From the NCBI RefSeq assembly GCF_039542345.1, contig NZ_BAABHY010000001.1:992001-1056000 (forward strand): 64,000 nt of DNA, given 5' to 3'. The position numbers and the translations under genes are program-made. The stretch is from Orbus sasakiae. GTDB lineage: Bacteria > Pseudomonadota > Gammaproteobacteria > Enterobacterales > Orbaceae. Positions 34,001 through 41,727 of the stretch are shown piece after piece. The notes below the pieces were generated by a model. That model was not told the DNA's origin. It did not search any database and saw only the letters and a list, made by a program, of their open reading frames with translations. How positions within the stretch are numbered: position 1 is the first letter of the stretch; every line of letters begins with the position of its first letter.

Positions 34001-34156
34001 CAGCCAGATGTTATCCCTTATTTTGAAGAGATCATCCAAAGTGTTGATTTAAGTCGAATAGAAAATAAGACTATGGATAATTTATTTTCCCACAATTTGA
34101 AGCTAACGTCAGAATTGCCACATTGGATCGCTGAAGTTAAGAGCAAATATAATTAA
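31073..34156 (+). CDS. hsdR: Type I restriction endonuclease/translocase subunit
   Basis: 1,027 residues from the ATG at 31073, which has a good GGAGTGAGG RBS; an upstream in-frame ATG at 31043 lies inside hsdS and is unlikely. N-terminal nuclease of PD-ExK type (FDLVLLING... NIEQKR, about 145-162), then an SF2 helicase: Walker A TTGSGKT near 304, DEAH near 410, SAT-like GFTGTPL near 440, and motif VI region YSRTNRVF near 710. The C-terminal part binds the M2S core. All key motifs are intact, so the enzyme should be able to restrict. Confidence 0.95.
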   Translation: MGQVVKDTSEKAFQESFVKELEKYKWQAPDYLNGNKRKVTVDDLINHWRQELNRLNADQLEGVELTDNEFKQVMAKVRQISNSYEAAKILAMEESKGKIDGIYRDDNPNITRKQITLTIFKKAEVRGGDSSYRIAREVQTANGNRFDLVLLINGLPLINIEQKRTDKSLDEAFEQFKRYYRDGEYCNNFMAFSQMMVMVTEIETRYFATPKSLNEFNPSFVFHWADKFNKPINHWQQVIEHFLMIPMAHQMVGDYLVIDEAKEEENRRHMLMRPYQVFALQAVEGAAFGWDNPQNKPHGGFVWHTTGSGKTITSFKTALFLSTRAGFDKVVFLVDRRELDNRTSANFKAYAAFEAVSVDDTKHTAQLRKHLNSAKNGIVVTTTFKLNVLIKELEEAKDLSLADKKIIFIVDEAHRTTMGQMMGDIKSFFKKNSLFFGFTGTPLFDENNIKGKINEKSEVINTTEKLFGPKLHQYTIDEAIADGNVLGFHVDYINTGEFKSYDDLRDKLAERIKIEKPEMADREIDRLVQSWSELDVEKQAVKKGVLAYYDETHIPRVVEEIITNWQTQSQQQQFNAILTVAYKDRVIAYYDEFKKQLANYPQKINVAMTFSFGNENDPDNVDPYVIRAMFKDYAQFTGINFIAGDKKHGEKAYFEDIVERATRGGSGRNAKNIDLVIVADQLLTGYDSKRLNTLYVDRTLELQGLIQAYSRTNRVFGSSKEFGTIVNFQLPRITEEMVNRALELYGSGGKSSKAIVDTYAAAVQKLSNHFDELILTLTDPTDWQSIVYDDKKLTEFLQAFKAAADQLNTVQQYYEFKWDDASFGMTEHTWLQYVGAFKNLTAKSDIPTTPIIVPALIGKTKLAGTQVIDAAHILSLIGSKVANVDGIQTVNSETLRIIYEQIQELSNMGDDQQAKILKEFVDTQLLAGKLSSQVHFDQAFNAWKTEKIINSSIEFAREWGIDSRLLQQSILNFGLSQPDVIPYFEEIIQSVDLSRIENKTMDNLFSHNLKLTSELPHWIAEVKSKYN

Positions 34157-34208
34157 ATTTGCAGTGTAAGAACTAATTCTAAAGATAATCGTTAATAAGG
34201 ATAGTTAG

Positions 34209-36266
34209 ATGAAAGGTGAAGCAAAATCATTTTTAAAGTTTCTAGATGGTTCAGATAAGCGTTTTATTATTCCTGTTTATCAACGTAATTATAATTGGCA
34301 AATTAAGCATTGTAAGCAGCTACTCGATGACCTTTTAACCTTAATAGAACAACCTCTTAAACCCCATTTTTTTGGTAGTGTGGTATCAAGCAATATGGAG
34401 AACGGTAACCGTGAAGACTATTTAATTATTGATGGTCAACAACGATTAACTACGGTTTCCATCTTATTGGTAGCCATGGTTAATTTGTTAGAGAAAAAAT
34501 TGGTTCAAGTTAATGATAGTAAGTTAAAAGATAAAATTAAAAATCGTCATCTTGTGGATGAATATAATACTGAATTCCGTAAGATTCGTCTTAAACCAAT
34601 CAATGAAGATCGGCAAGCATTTGATGCTTTATTTGAGGATGAAGTCGATTTTATCGCGACTTCTAATGTCACCGCAAATTACTATTTTTTCAAAAATGAA
34701 ATTATTAATAAAAGTATCGATCTTGAACATCTCTATGATGCGATTTCTCGCTTGGAGATTATCGATATTTTTCTTGAAAAAAGCGATGATCCTCAACTAA
34801 TATTTGAGAGTTTAAATTCTACTGGTTTAGCGTTAGAGGAAGGGGATAAAATCCGTAACTATATTCTAATGAGCTTACCGCCCGTGGTGCAAGAACAGTA
34901 TTATGTAAAATATTGGCATAGGATTGAAAAGAAAACAGAATTTGACAATTACTACTATGTGAGTGATTTTATTAAGAGTTACTTGACCTTAAAGCTAGGC
35001 AAAACAATCGTTATTCGTGATATTTATTTTTATTTTAAAGATTTTGCTAAAGGATACCAAAAAGAAGCCTTACTCATCGATTTACTGCACTATGCCTCTT
35101 TATACGAAAAATTACTAAAACCGACAGGGCGCACAAATGATTTAGAACCGAATATTATTCGATTAAATCAGCTTGATTTAACGGTTATTCACCCGTTCTT
35201 ATTGGCTATTTTAGATCATATTTCTAAAGGAAAATTAACAGAGAAAGAAGCCAAAGATATTTTTTCAATTATCGAAAGTTATATATTCCGTCGTCTCATT
35301 GTTGGTTTGGCATCAAACTCCTTAAATAAGTTTTTTGCTACCTTAGATAAAGATATTAGCAAGCGCCAAAATAATAATCAGAGTTATGCTGAAATTTGTA
35401 AATTTATTTTATTGAGTAAAGAGCAAAGCTTACGTTTCCCAACAGACGAAGAATTTATCGAAATGTTAATGACAAGAAATATCTATGCATTAAGTTCAGG
35501 TAATAAACAATATCTATTTAGTCGTTTGGAAAATAGCAATAGTAGGGAACAAATTAATGTCATAGAACGTTTGCAAAACAGCGAATATAGTATCGAACAT
35601 ATTATGCCGCAGAATTTAAATAATGAATGGAAAGAGTCTTTAGGCCAGAATTTTACTGAAATTCATAATAAGTGGTTACATACTTTACCTAATTTGACAT
35701 TAACTGCATATAATAGCAAATACAGCAATCACTCATTTGACGTGAAATTAACGATTGAAAATGGTTTTAAGGAAAGCAATTTACGTTTAAACAAATTTGT
35801 GAGCGAATGTTACTCGTGGACTGAAAAAGAACTTTTGGCTCGCCAACATATACTTGAAGAAGAAGCTAAAAAACTGTGGCCTTTCCCTTGTTCCGTTTAT
35901 GTTTCGCCTAAACAAGAAGTGAGTTCTTATTCTTTAGAAGATGATTTTGATTTTACCGGAATTAATTTATCTTCTTATGAGTTTTTGGGTGAAGAAAAAC
36001 CATTTAGTAATTGGAAAAATTTATTAGGTGATGTCATTACTTCTTTAATTGTTTTATATCCAGCTAAAATGCAACAATTAGCATTAGAAGATGGCGGTTA
36101 TATTGCAAAGACTAAACTATCTAACTCTTATTCGCTACTGGGTGATTATTTTATCTATGCCAATTGTAATACATCGGCAAAAATTCAAGGATTAAAATCA
36201 TTTTTTAAACAATGTGATATTCCATTTGAAGAGTTGACTTTTAATATTTTAACAAAATCAAATTAA
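34209..36266 (+). CDS. DUF262/DUF1524 GmrSD-like nuclease
   Basis: 685 residues. Residues about 1-220 are a DUF262 (GmrS/ParB-like) domain: IPVYQRNYNW near 22-31 and IIDGQQRLTT near 74-83. Residues about 415-560 are a DUF1524-like HNH region: SIEHIMPQ near 461-468 and a following Asn-rich segment LPNLTLTAYNSKYSN. An extra C-terminal domain of about 110 residues follows. Fused DUF262-DUF1524 proteins include the type IV GmrSD enzymes that cut glucosylated phage DNA in an NTP-dependent manner. It lies 52 bp behind hsdR and is probably co-transcribed with the type I system, giving complementary defence. Confidence 0.88.
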   Translation: MKGEAKSFLKFLDGSDKRFIIPVYQRNYNWQIKHCKQLLDDLLTLIEQPLKPHFFGSVVSSNMENGNREDYLIIDGQQRLTTVSILLVAMVNLLEKKLVQVNDSKLKDKIKNRHLVDEYNTEFRKIRLKPINEDRQAFDALFEDEVDFIATSNVTANYYFFKNEIINKSIDLEHLYDAISRLEIIDIFLEKSDDPQLIFESLNSTGLALEEGDKIRNYILMSLPPVVQEQYYVKYWHRIEKKTEFDNYYYVSDFIKSYLTLKLGKTIVIRDIYFYFKDFAKGYQKEALLIDLLHYASLYEKLLKPTGRTNDLEPNIIRLNQLDLTVIHPFLLAILDHISKGKLTEKEAKDIFSIIESYIFRRLIVGLASNSLNKFFATLDKDISKRQNNNQSYAEICKFILLSKEQSLRFPTDEEFIEMLMTRNIYALSSGNKQYLFSRLENSNSREQINVIERLQNSEYSIEHIMPQNLNNEWKESLGQNFTEIHNKWLHTLPNLTLTAYNSKYSNHSFDVKLTIENGFKESNLRLNKFVSECYSWTEKELLARQHILEEEAKKLWPFPCSVYVSPKQEVSSYSLEDDFDFTGINLSSYEFLGEEKPFSNWKNLLGDVITSLIVLYPAKMQQLALEDGGYIAKTKLSNSYSLLGDYFIYANCNTSAKIQGLKSFFKQCDIPFEELTFNILTKSN

Positions 36267-36329
36267 TTATTATGTAATAAGCTTAATGATACATAGAAAG
36301 TGATTAATAAGATGAGTACAACTTTGGAT

Positions 36330-36590
36330 ATAAACCCAAAAATAACATTATGCTTTATCCAGCCGGGTAATCCTCAGCAAAATGCCTATATTGAACGTTT
36401 TAATCGTACTGTTCATTATGATTGGCTAAGTCATTATATTTACAACGAGATTAGTGAATTACAAGATAAAGCGACTCGTTGGTTATGGACATATAATCAT
36501 GAAAGACCTAATATGGGAATTGGTTGGATCACGCCTATGCAAAAACTTAAATTAATACAACAGCAAAATTCTACGCCAAACTTCCATTAA
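36330..36590 (+). mobile_element. IS3-family transposase OrfB, C-terminal fragment
   Basis: About 80 residues that match the end of the IS3 DDE transposase: ITLCFIQPGNPQQNAYIERFNRTVHYDWL, then WLWTYNHERPNMGIGWITPMQKL. The catalytic Glu region (NAYIERFNR) is present but the two Asp residues and OrfA are missing, so it is inactive. The open frame begins at 36300 by chance. It separates the defence genes from the toxin/immunity genes. The island 1 remnant at 14515 is from the same family but differs in sequence. Confidence 0.85.
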
Positions 36591-36791
36591 AAATGGGTGG
36601 ATTACCCTTCTGGATATCTAATTTTACTATTATATTCGGGCATACTTATATTCCTTTTAATGTAATATATTTAATAGAAGCCCTTCTTGTGCACTCGATA
36701 TTTGTATCTGATTAATTTTACTTAATTTCATAAGAGATCGCTTTAAAAAAGCCTTTTTTTAATTTCTTCATTTTACTGACTTCTTACTTTA

Positions 36792-37013
36792 TTAGTAATA
36801 GTCGTCTCGGTTAAACTTTCTTCCGGTAGGTTTGACATCTTGTTTATCAAAATAAGTCACGATATCTTTTCCTTTTAAAACAATACCATAACCATAAGTG
36901 ATACCATCTTCCTCACTAATGCCAACTACAATGCCTTTATCACCTATATATTCCTTGTGTAAACAGGTTGTTTGTATTTCTACTTCACAATCAAAATCTA
37001 TTTTATTTGTCAT
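36792..37013 (-). CDS. Imm31-like immunity protein
   Basis: 73 residues. The pattern EYIGDKGIVVGISEEDG... YGYGIVLKGKDIVTYF... KPTGRKFNRDDYY agrees with the Imm31 family of polymorphic-toxin immunity proteins as I recall it. It begins 7 bp after the stop of a toxin-tail fragment (37021-37194), the normal toxin-immunity order. It probably protects against a kin toxin carrying that tail. Family call is moderate. Confidence 0.6.
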   Translation of the reverse strand: MTNKIDFDCEVEIQTTCLHKEYIGDKGIVVGISEEDGITYGYGIVLKGKDIVTYFDKQDVKPTGRKFNRDDYY

Positions 37014-37020
37014 ATTAGCC

Positions 37021-37194
37021 CTATTTATGCGTTATTTTGCCATCTAAAGAAACATTCAAATGTTTACCATCTCGGGAAGCCCAACCTAATTGTTTTTCGC
37101 CTAATTTCGATAGTTGTACATCCCATTCAAACTCTTGCCCAACGGTTCTCGATGGCCCTTTAACCCATTCATTATCAAAATTATCTAAATCATT
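37021..37194 (-). pseudogene. Orphan toxin C-terminal fragment (polymorphic toxin type 17-like)
   Basis: A 57-codon frame bounded upstream by a stop and lacking a start: NDLDNFDNEWVKGPSRT, EFEWDVQLSKLGEKQLGW, ASRDGKHLNVSLDGKITHK. It resembles the C-terminal end of the polymorphic toxin type 17 (Ntox17-like) domain as I remember it. It sits directly in front of the Imm31-like gene and behind the intact toxin/immunity pair, so it is a displaced toxin tip of the kind stored as cassettes behind active toxin genes. Confidence 0.6.
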
Positions 37195-37232
37195 TCAAGT
37201 TTTCTCCCAGAGTAAATGTACTAATAAGCGTC

Positions 37233-37658
37233 TTACTTTAATAATAGATGTTCGAATTTAATTTCTTCCGAATGTAATTGTCTGCATAACTTATCAATAA
37301 ATTTTTTACTCGCATTAATTATTTCAAATATATCAATACTAGAATATATCTCTTCCATCCAAACACTGCCAATTTTCCAACATTCAATCCCATCTCTTTT
37401 AAAAAACAATATTGGTCCATCTTCATAATCCATTGAATAATATTCAAAATCATATTGTGGATCCTTAAGCCAATCATTCAATTGCTTTGCTAATTCAAGT
37501 AGTAAAATGCCACTTTCCGAAAAAATAACCTTATTTTCTAATGAAATAAACAAGCTACCTTCAATTTCAGTAAAAAGCTGAGATGTTAATAGTACTTCAC
37601 CAACAGATAAATTTGTATAATCAATTTTTATTGAAAGTTCACAGGGAATGCGTTCCAT
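37233..37658 (-). CDS. Probable immunity protein for the adjacent toxin
   Basis: 141 residues, acidic, soluble, no signal peptide. The ATG at 37658 overlaps the toxin gene by 31 bp; a later start is possible, but translational coupling is expected for an immunity gene. Features: EYYSMDYEDGPILFFKRDG and WKIGSVWMEEIY segments typical of small two-layer immunity folds. I cannot name the family. Assignment rests on position directly behind the toxin tip. Confidence 0.6.
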   Translation of the reverse strand: MERIPCELSIKIDYTNLSVGEVLLTSQLFTEIEGSLFISLENKVIFSESGILLLELAKQLNDWLKDPQYDFEYYSMDYEDGPILFFKRDGIECWKIGSVWMEEIYSSIDIFEIINASKKFIDKLCRQLHSEEIKFEHLLLK

Positions 37659-40027
37659 ATTTTTCCATCATCTCCAATTATTATTCGAATACTTGTTTGA
37701 CCTTTTGTACCAATCTTTCTCTCCATATCAACAACAACCCGAAAAGAATTTTCTACATTATTAGGAAGAAATTGAGCATTTGGTGAATTTAATGCCTCTT
37801 CTACCAAATTTCTAATATCTGATACATTATTTGTATTAAACTGCGCTGATCTGCTAGCAGCAGTTCCGAGCATATGCTTATCTTTTGGTACCCAAAACTT
37901 GACACTATTTTTTGCTGCATAAAATGCTGTTTTAGATACATCATCTAATAAGCTTGAGCTTTTATTTACTTTAACTGCAATCTTATCTACTTCTAATCCC
38001 TTTAATTCAATCACATTCGGTTTATTTAAGCTAATCTTTTCTACTGAAATAGTTACTTCAGTTGGTTTCACTATTTGACCGGTTTTAACAGTATTGACAG
38101 TTTTAAATTTAACAAAATTGGTAGTTTGGCTAGCTGCTTTTAGCAGTGAGCCGGCTTTACCCACTAAACCGATATCAACCAGTGAATAGGTGATTTCACC
38201 ATAACCTTTCGGCAATAATCCTGACCATTCAATCAGCTCGCCACCGTAGGTTGGGGTATGTTCATTGGTCCACATTGAACGAGCGCCTGCTTGAATATTA
38301 TCTAATGCAACAAAGCCAATTGCAGCGGCTAATGGGGCTCCCACACCGGTTACACCGACTACACCAGCGACGTAAAGGCTCATGACACCACTAGCCACTT
38401 GGGCTGCGCCGGTTATTCTTGGTAGATTTTCAAGCACCGTTTCTTTAATTTGATCACCGTAAAGGTAGCCCGTAACGCCACCGATAAGGCCACCGCTTGC
38501 CAACCCCATGACGGCATTATTTCTATCTTGTAAAGTCCACGTTGGATTAACCAGTTTAGGAAATATTTTAGCCACAAAATCATCTTCAACCGCTTGTGCA
38601 TTGAGTTGCCAGCTTTTAGCTGAAGCCCATTTAGCAGGCACTTTAACCTGCACTTTACCGTCAGGATTAAATCGCCCAATAAATTGATAAGCCTTATCTT
38701 CAGAGACGATTTCATAACGATAATTGGCATGAAGTTCAAGCTGAATAAAGTCCAGCTTTTTAAGCTCAACCGGGCGATAATCAAGTTTAGTGGCTTTAAG
38801 TTGATATTCACGCCGGGTTTCCACATGGCGAATGATGCCCGGTTCACGTAGATGTTTAAGCAGTTTAATGGCATTAGCATATAACGATGCAATATCCGTC
38901 AGTTGGTCTTGCTCTGTTGCTATTTTCACTTGAGTCAATAGGGCTGACTGTGCGTCGTTATCACCGCCTGTGCCATCAAGGACAAGTGGACTGCCTAGAT
39001 AGTGGTTAGCCATTTTAGATAGGGTATCATTGTGATACGCATAGTCTGGCTTATCTTGCCCGTCACTGTGGCGAATATTATGTAAGGATTTTAGGGCTTG
39101 TTTGAGTGATTTAACATCGGGTATTGCTCCCTCGCCCTCATCCGCACCACAGGTGCCAATACGCTGCCTTGCGGTAATAAAATTGGTATGATTGAGTAAA
39201 GCGAGCATGTGGTAAAAAAAGACACCCACCGTTTCATCGGGTCGAAAGGCGGTGTGCTCATCAATGTATTTGGCTTGAAGCCCACGTTGTGGTAAGGCTT
39301 TTTGATTAATCAAACTTGCCATTGCTTCATCAAGCTCTATGGTAAAAGGGGAGTTACCTGACGCTAGCAGTGTTGATAACTCATCGAGCCAGCTTTGTGC
39401 GAGTTGTTTAACGCGTAGTGGTTTATCACCCCGCAGCGCCAAATCATAGCTCCCGCCTAAACCGCCTAAGACAATATGTACCTTGGGCAGGACCTTGGAG
39501 GGTGAAAATACATCACCGTGTTTTAAAAAAATCTGGTTGGGGCTGGTTTGCGCCGTCGTCACCTGATGATTATTACTGGCATCAAGGATTTGAATCAGCT
39601 CTGGTTTGTGATTGAGTAAATCCACCACCAACCAACTGTCATCCGGCTCAAACGTCGGCTCTTTTTTCACTATTGGTATCGGCTTGATATCATGCGAATA
39701 GGATGCGGTTCCACTATAGCCATTAATCACGGGCAACTGAACTAATACGACGTGTTCTTGATGTAATGCGGTTTTTAAGGTATTTGAGACTTTATCCGGC
39801 ATTTTGTCATAATAGCTTTGATAAGGTAAACCGACTTGCTGTAGGACTGGGTAAAAGTCTTTGCAACTTTGTGGCTGATTAACCAGTTGTTTGACGATAT
39901 CATCATAACCACAATCATAAAAGTGCTTAATGCGTGTCGGTTTCGGCTGATAATAAGAAGATGATGATGCATCATCTTCCTCAAGCATTAACCACTGCTT
40001 TTTTAACATCAGTTGATAAAGATACAT
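37628..40027 (-). CDS. Large polymorphic toxin (probable type VI secretion effector)
   Basis: 799 residues. The N-terminal 500 residues are an uncharacterised delivery part with no signal peptide. Residues about 505-585 are a glycine/alanine-rich hydrophobic region (GLASGGLIGGVTGYLYG... AAAIGFVALDN), common before the toxin tip of Rhs/T6SS-type effectors. The last 90 residues (KDKHMLGTAASRSAQF... TSIRIIIGDDGKIWNAFPVNF) look like a small nuclease of the BECR/CdiA-tRNase kind; that is inference. An immunity gene overlaps its end. AGGGA lies 12 nt before the ATG. No VgrG, PAAR or secretion genes are in the window, so it would be delivered by a system encoded elsewhere. Confidence 0.7.
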   Translation of the reverse strand: MYLYQLMLKKQWLMLEEDDASSSSYYQPKPTRIKHFYDCGYDDIVKQLVNQPQSCKDFYPVLQQVGLPYQSYYDKMPDKVSNTLKTALHQEHVVLVQLPVINGYSGTASYSHDIKPIPIVKKEPTFEPDDSWLVVDLLNHKPELIQILDASNNHQVTTAQTSPNQIFLKHGDVFSPSKVLPKVHIVLGGLGGSYDLALRGDKPLRVKQLAQSWLDELSTLLASGNSPFTIELDEAMASLINQKALPQRGLQAKYIDEHTAFRPDETVGVFFYHMLALLNHTNFITARQRIGTCGADEGEGAIPDVKSLKQALKSLHNIRHSDGQDKPDYAYHNDTLSKMANHYLGSPLVLDGTGGDNDAQSALLTQVKIATEQDQLTDIASLYANAIKLLKHLREPGIIRHVETRREYQLKATKLDYRPVELKKLDFIQLELHANYRYEIVSEDKAYQFIGRFNPDGKVQVKVPAKWASAKSWQLNAQAVEDDFVAKIFPKLVNPTWTLQDRNNAVMGLASGGLIGGVTGYLYGDQIKETVLENLPRITGAAQVASGVMSLYVAGVVGVTGVGAPLAAAIGFVALDNIQAGARSMWTNEHTPTYGGELIEWSGLLPKGYGEITYSLVDIGLVGKAGSLLKAASQTTNFVKFKTVNTVKTGQIVKPTEVTISVEKISLNKPNVIELKGLEVDKIAVKVNKSSSLLDDVSKTAFYAAKNSVKFWVPKDKHMLGTAASRSAQFNTNNVSDIRNLVEEALNSPNAQFLPNNVENSFRVVVDMERKIGTKGQTSIRIIIGDDGKIWNAFPVNFQ

Positions 40028-40463
40028 GTATTTTACTATTCCCTAGCGTGTTTATTATGAGGATGTTGATTATGAGTATTTATACACGAATTCGGTTAAT
40101 CATAGCATGTCACTTGGTGAAGGCAAGAAAAAGATGGGAGTGAGGTTGTCAGCTTAAGAGTGAATGGATACTAAATTCACAGAGAAAGGTATTAAATCAA
40201 AATCAAGTAAGTAAATATCTAAAAATTACAATAAAAAAAATCAATTAAATAGATTGAAATCTATTTATTATGATTTTAATAAATTAAGTTAGACTTAATA
40301 TCCAAATAATATAATAGTAAAAACTTTTTACCACCATATTATTAACCAAAATTTATCCAATCCCTTATCCCAAAAGCCTTTCCACTCATTTTATGGAGTC
40401 AACTAAAATCGAACTCAAAAAACTCCATAAAAACTCCATATTTTTCCTTGATGCCCAGTAAAT
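40028..40463. other. Island 2 right end, integrase arm-site-like repeats
   Basis: 436 bp with no credible gene. Just inside att repeat 3 are ACTCCATA direct repeats (AACTCCATAAAAACTCCATA at 40427-40446) and an inverted TATGGAGT near 40392. Such short repeats close to att are typical arm-type integrase sites. The rest is AT-rich and featureless. Confidence 0.45.
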
Positions 40464-40571
40464 CCCATAGACATCAGTAGACAAACCAATCTCTTGAAGG
40501 CTTGTAAGTAAAGGCTTTATTGACTTTGGTTGAGCTTGATAGAGTAGGTGATGGTGCCTGAGGTCGGACTC
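40464..40571. repeat. att repeat 3 (overlaps tRNA-Leu 3' end)
   Basis: 108 bp matching att repeat 2 and, in its right-hand part, att repeat 1. It overlaps the last 20 nt of the tRNA-Leu gene. This is the copy that restores the tRNA after integration of island 2. Confidence 0.85.
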
Positions 40572-40638
40572 GAACCGACACGCTTTTAAGGGCGGCGGAT
40601 TTTGAATCCGCTGCGTCTACCGATTTCGCCACTCAGGC
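40552..40638 (-). tRNA. tRNA-Leu (anticodon CAA)
   Basis: An 87-nt gene including an encoded CCA. The acceptor stem GCCTGAG/CTCAGGC, anticodon stem GCGGA/TCCGC with loop TTCAAAA (anticodon CAA, reading UUG), a long variable arm (CGCCCTTAAAAGCGTG) and GGTTCGAGTCC T-arm all fold as a class II leucine tRNA. It is the integration site for both islands and remains intact. Confidence 0.96.
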
Positions 40639-40667
40639 ATTGAGATGTAAATAAAGTAAACTTTGGC

Positions 40668-40695
40668 ATTATACTAAGCTCTTGTCTGGTTGCAA
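40668..40695 (-). promoter_or_regulatory. Promoter of tRNA-Leu
   Basis: On the minus strand, TTGCAA (40690-40695) and TATAAT (40668-40673) are 16 bp apart, and the tRNA starts 30 bp downstream. A near-consensus sigma-70 promoter. Confidence 0.75.
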
Positions 40696-40807
40696 CTAGA
40701 ATTGTTATTTTTCGCTTTATTTGCTGAAAAAAACAGCTTAATTTAATATTCATTTTGCATATAATAGGAATTGTACAGCCAATTGTATAATCTGGTCGAC
40801 AAACAAC

Positions 40808-41692
40808 ATGATAATGTCACTATCAAAAACACGTTTATTAGGATTGATCGCTTTAGTTATATTAACCTTTATTTGGGCTTATAACTGGATTGTGATGAAA
40901 TCTGCATTAATTTATATGAGTGCCACTGACTTTTCTGCTTACCGAACGGTTTTGGCATTTTTGATGTTATTAGTCGTGTTAAAAATATCAGGCCGTTCAT
41001 TAGCTCCGACGCCTTTTTGGCCAACCATGCTTATTGGCTTTTTCCAAACAACTGGCATGATTGGTTTAGCCCAAATTGCCCTGATTGTTGGTGGTGCAGG
41101 TAAAGTGACGATTATGGTTTATACCATGCCATTTTGGATAGCATTATTGTCAGTATTTGTATTAAAAGAGCAATTGGGTTTACTGCAAATTATCGCACTG
41201 ATCACTGCCGCAATGGGATTATTATGTATTATTCAACCTTGGAATAGTCAAAATTCGCTTCTGAGTTCGTTTTTTGCCTTATTATCTGGATTATTTTGGG
41301 GAATAGGTGCTGTCATAGCAAAACGATTATATCGTAACCTCACGATCGATACGCTTTCTTTAACGACCTGGCAGATGGGATATGGTGCCATATTTTTAGT
41401 CATATTATCACTGATTGTTGCTGACCATCATGTTATGAATGCACCTTACTTATGGTTTGCTCTATTTTATACGATTATCCCTGCGACGGCATTAGCTTGG
41501 GTATTATGGATGTACATATTAAAAACAATGAATGCCAGTGTAGCAGGGCTTAGCACGCTATTAATTCCAGTAATAACACTATTTCTATCTTGGTGGTTAC
41601 TTCATGAACGGCCAACCCATTTTGAGTTTTTGGGTGTTTTTTTGATATTGCTAGGGTTAGTCTTTATTAATTATCACCCTAAACGCCATTAG
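40808..41692 (+). CDS. EamA-family (DMT superfamily) transporter
   Basis: 294 residues with ten predicted transmembrane helices in two EamA repeats (about 10-140 and 155-290). Diagnostic stretches are FIWAYNWIVMKSAL near the start, PFWIALLSVFVLKEQLG near 110 and WWLLHERPTHFEFLGVFLILLGLV near 275. Inner-membrane exporter or permease for metabolites such as amino acids; the substrate is unknown. A second ATG at 40814 may be the true start, as neither has a clear RBS. It is the first chromosomal gene beyond the tRNA and converges with lptG. Confidence 0.9.
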   Translation: MIMSLSKTRLLGLIALVILTFIWAYNWIVMKSALIYMSATDFSAYRTVLAFLMLLVVLKISGRSLAPTPFWPTMLIGFFQTTGMIGLAQIALIVGGAGKVTIMVYTMPFWIALLSVFVLKEQLGLLQIIALITAAMGLLCIIQPWNSQNSLLSSFFALLSGLFWGIGAVIAKRLYRNLTIDTLSLTTWQMGYGAIFLVILSLIVADHHVMNAPYLWFALFYTIIPATALAWVLWMYILKTMNASVAGLSTLLIPVITLFLSWWLLHERPTHFEFLGVFLILLGLVFINYHPKRH

Positions 41693-41727
41693 TTTAGGGG
41701 ATAATTGTAAAACTAAAATAGATAAAA

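Larger units (their letters stand above)
20449..40571. mobile_element. Integrative island 2 (tRNA-Leu site), about 20 kb
   Basis: Bounded by att repeats 20341-20448 and 40464-40571. It has the same backbone as island 1 (RHH-like protein, HUH-motif Rep-like protein, AlpA, short peptide, P4-type integrase, ArdA) plus a broken radC. Cargo: GYF and MORN-repeat proteins, a complete type I restriction-modification system, a DUF262/DUF1524 nuclease, and polymorphic toxin/immunity genes beside the tRNA. No virion or conjugation genes are seen. Confidence 0.78.

Noticed and set aside
39418..39615. 65-codon plus-strand frame opposite the polymorphic toxin
   Set aside because: Antisense shadow without RBS or recognisable product.
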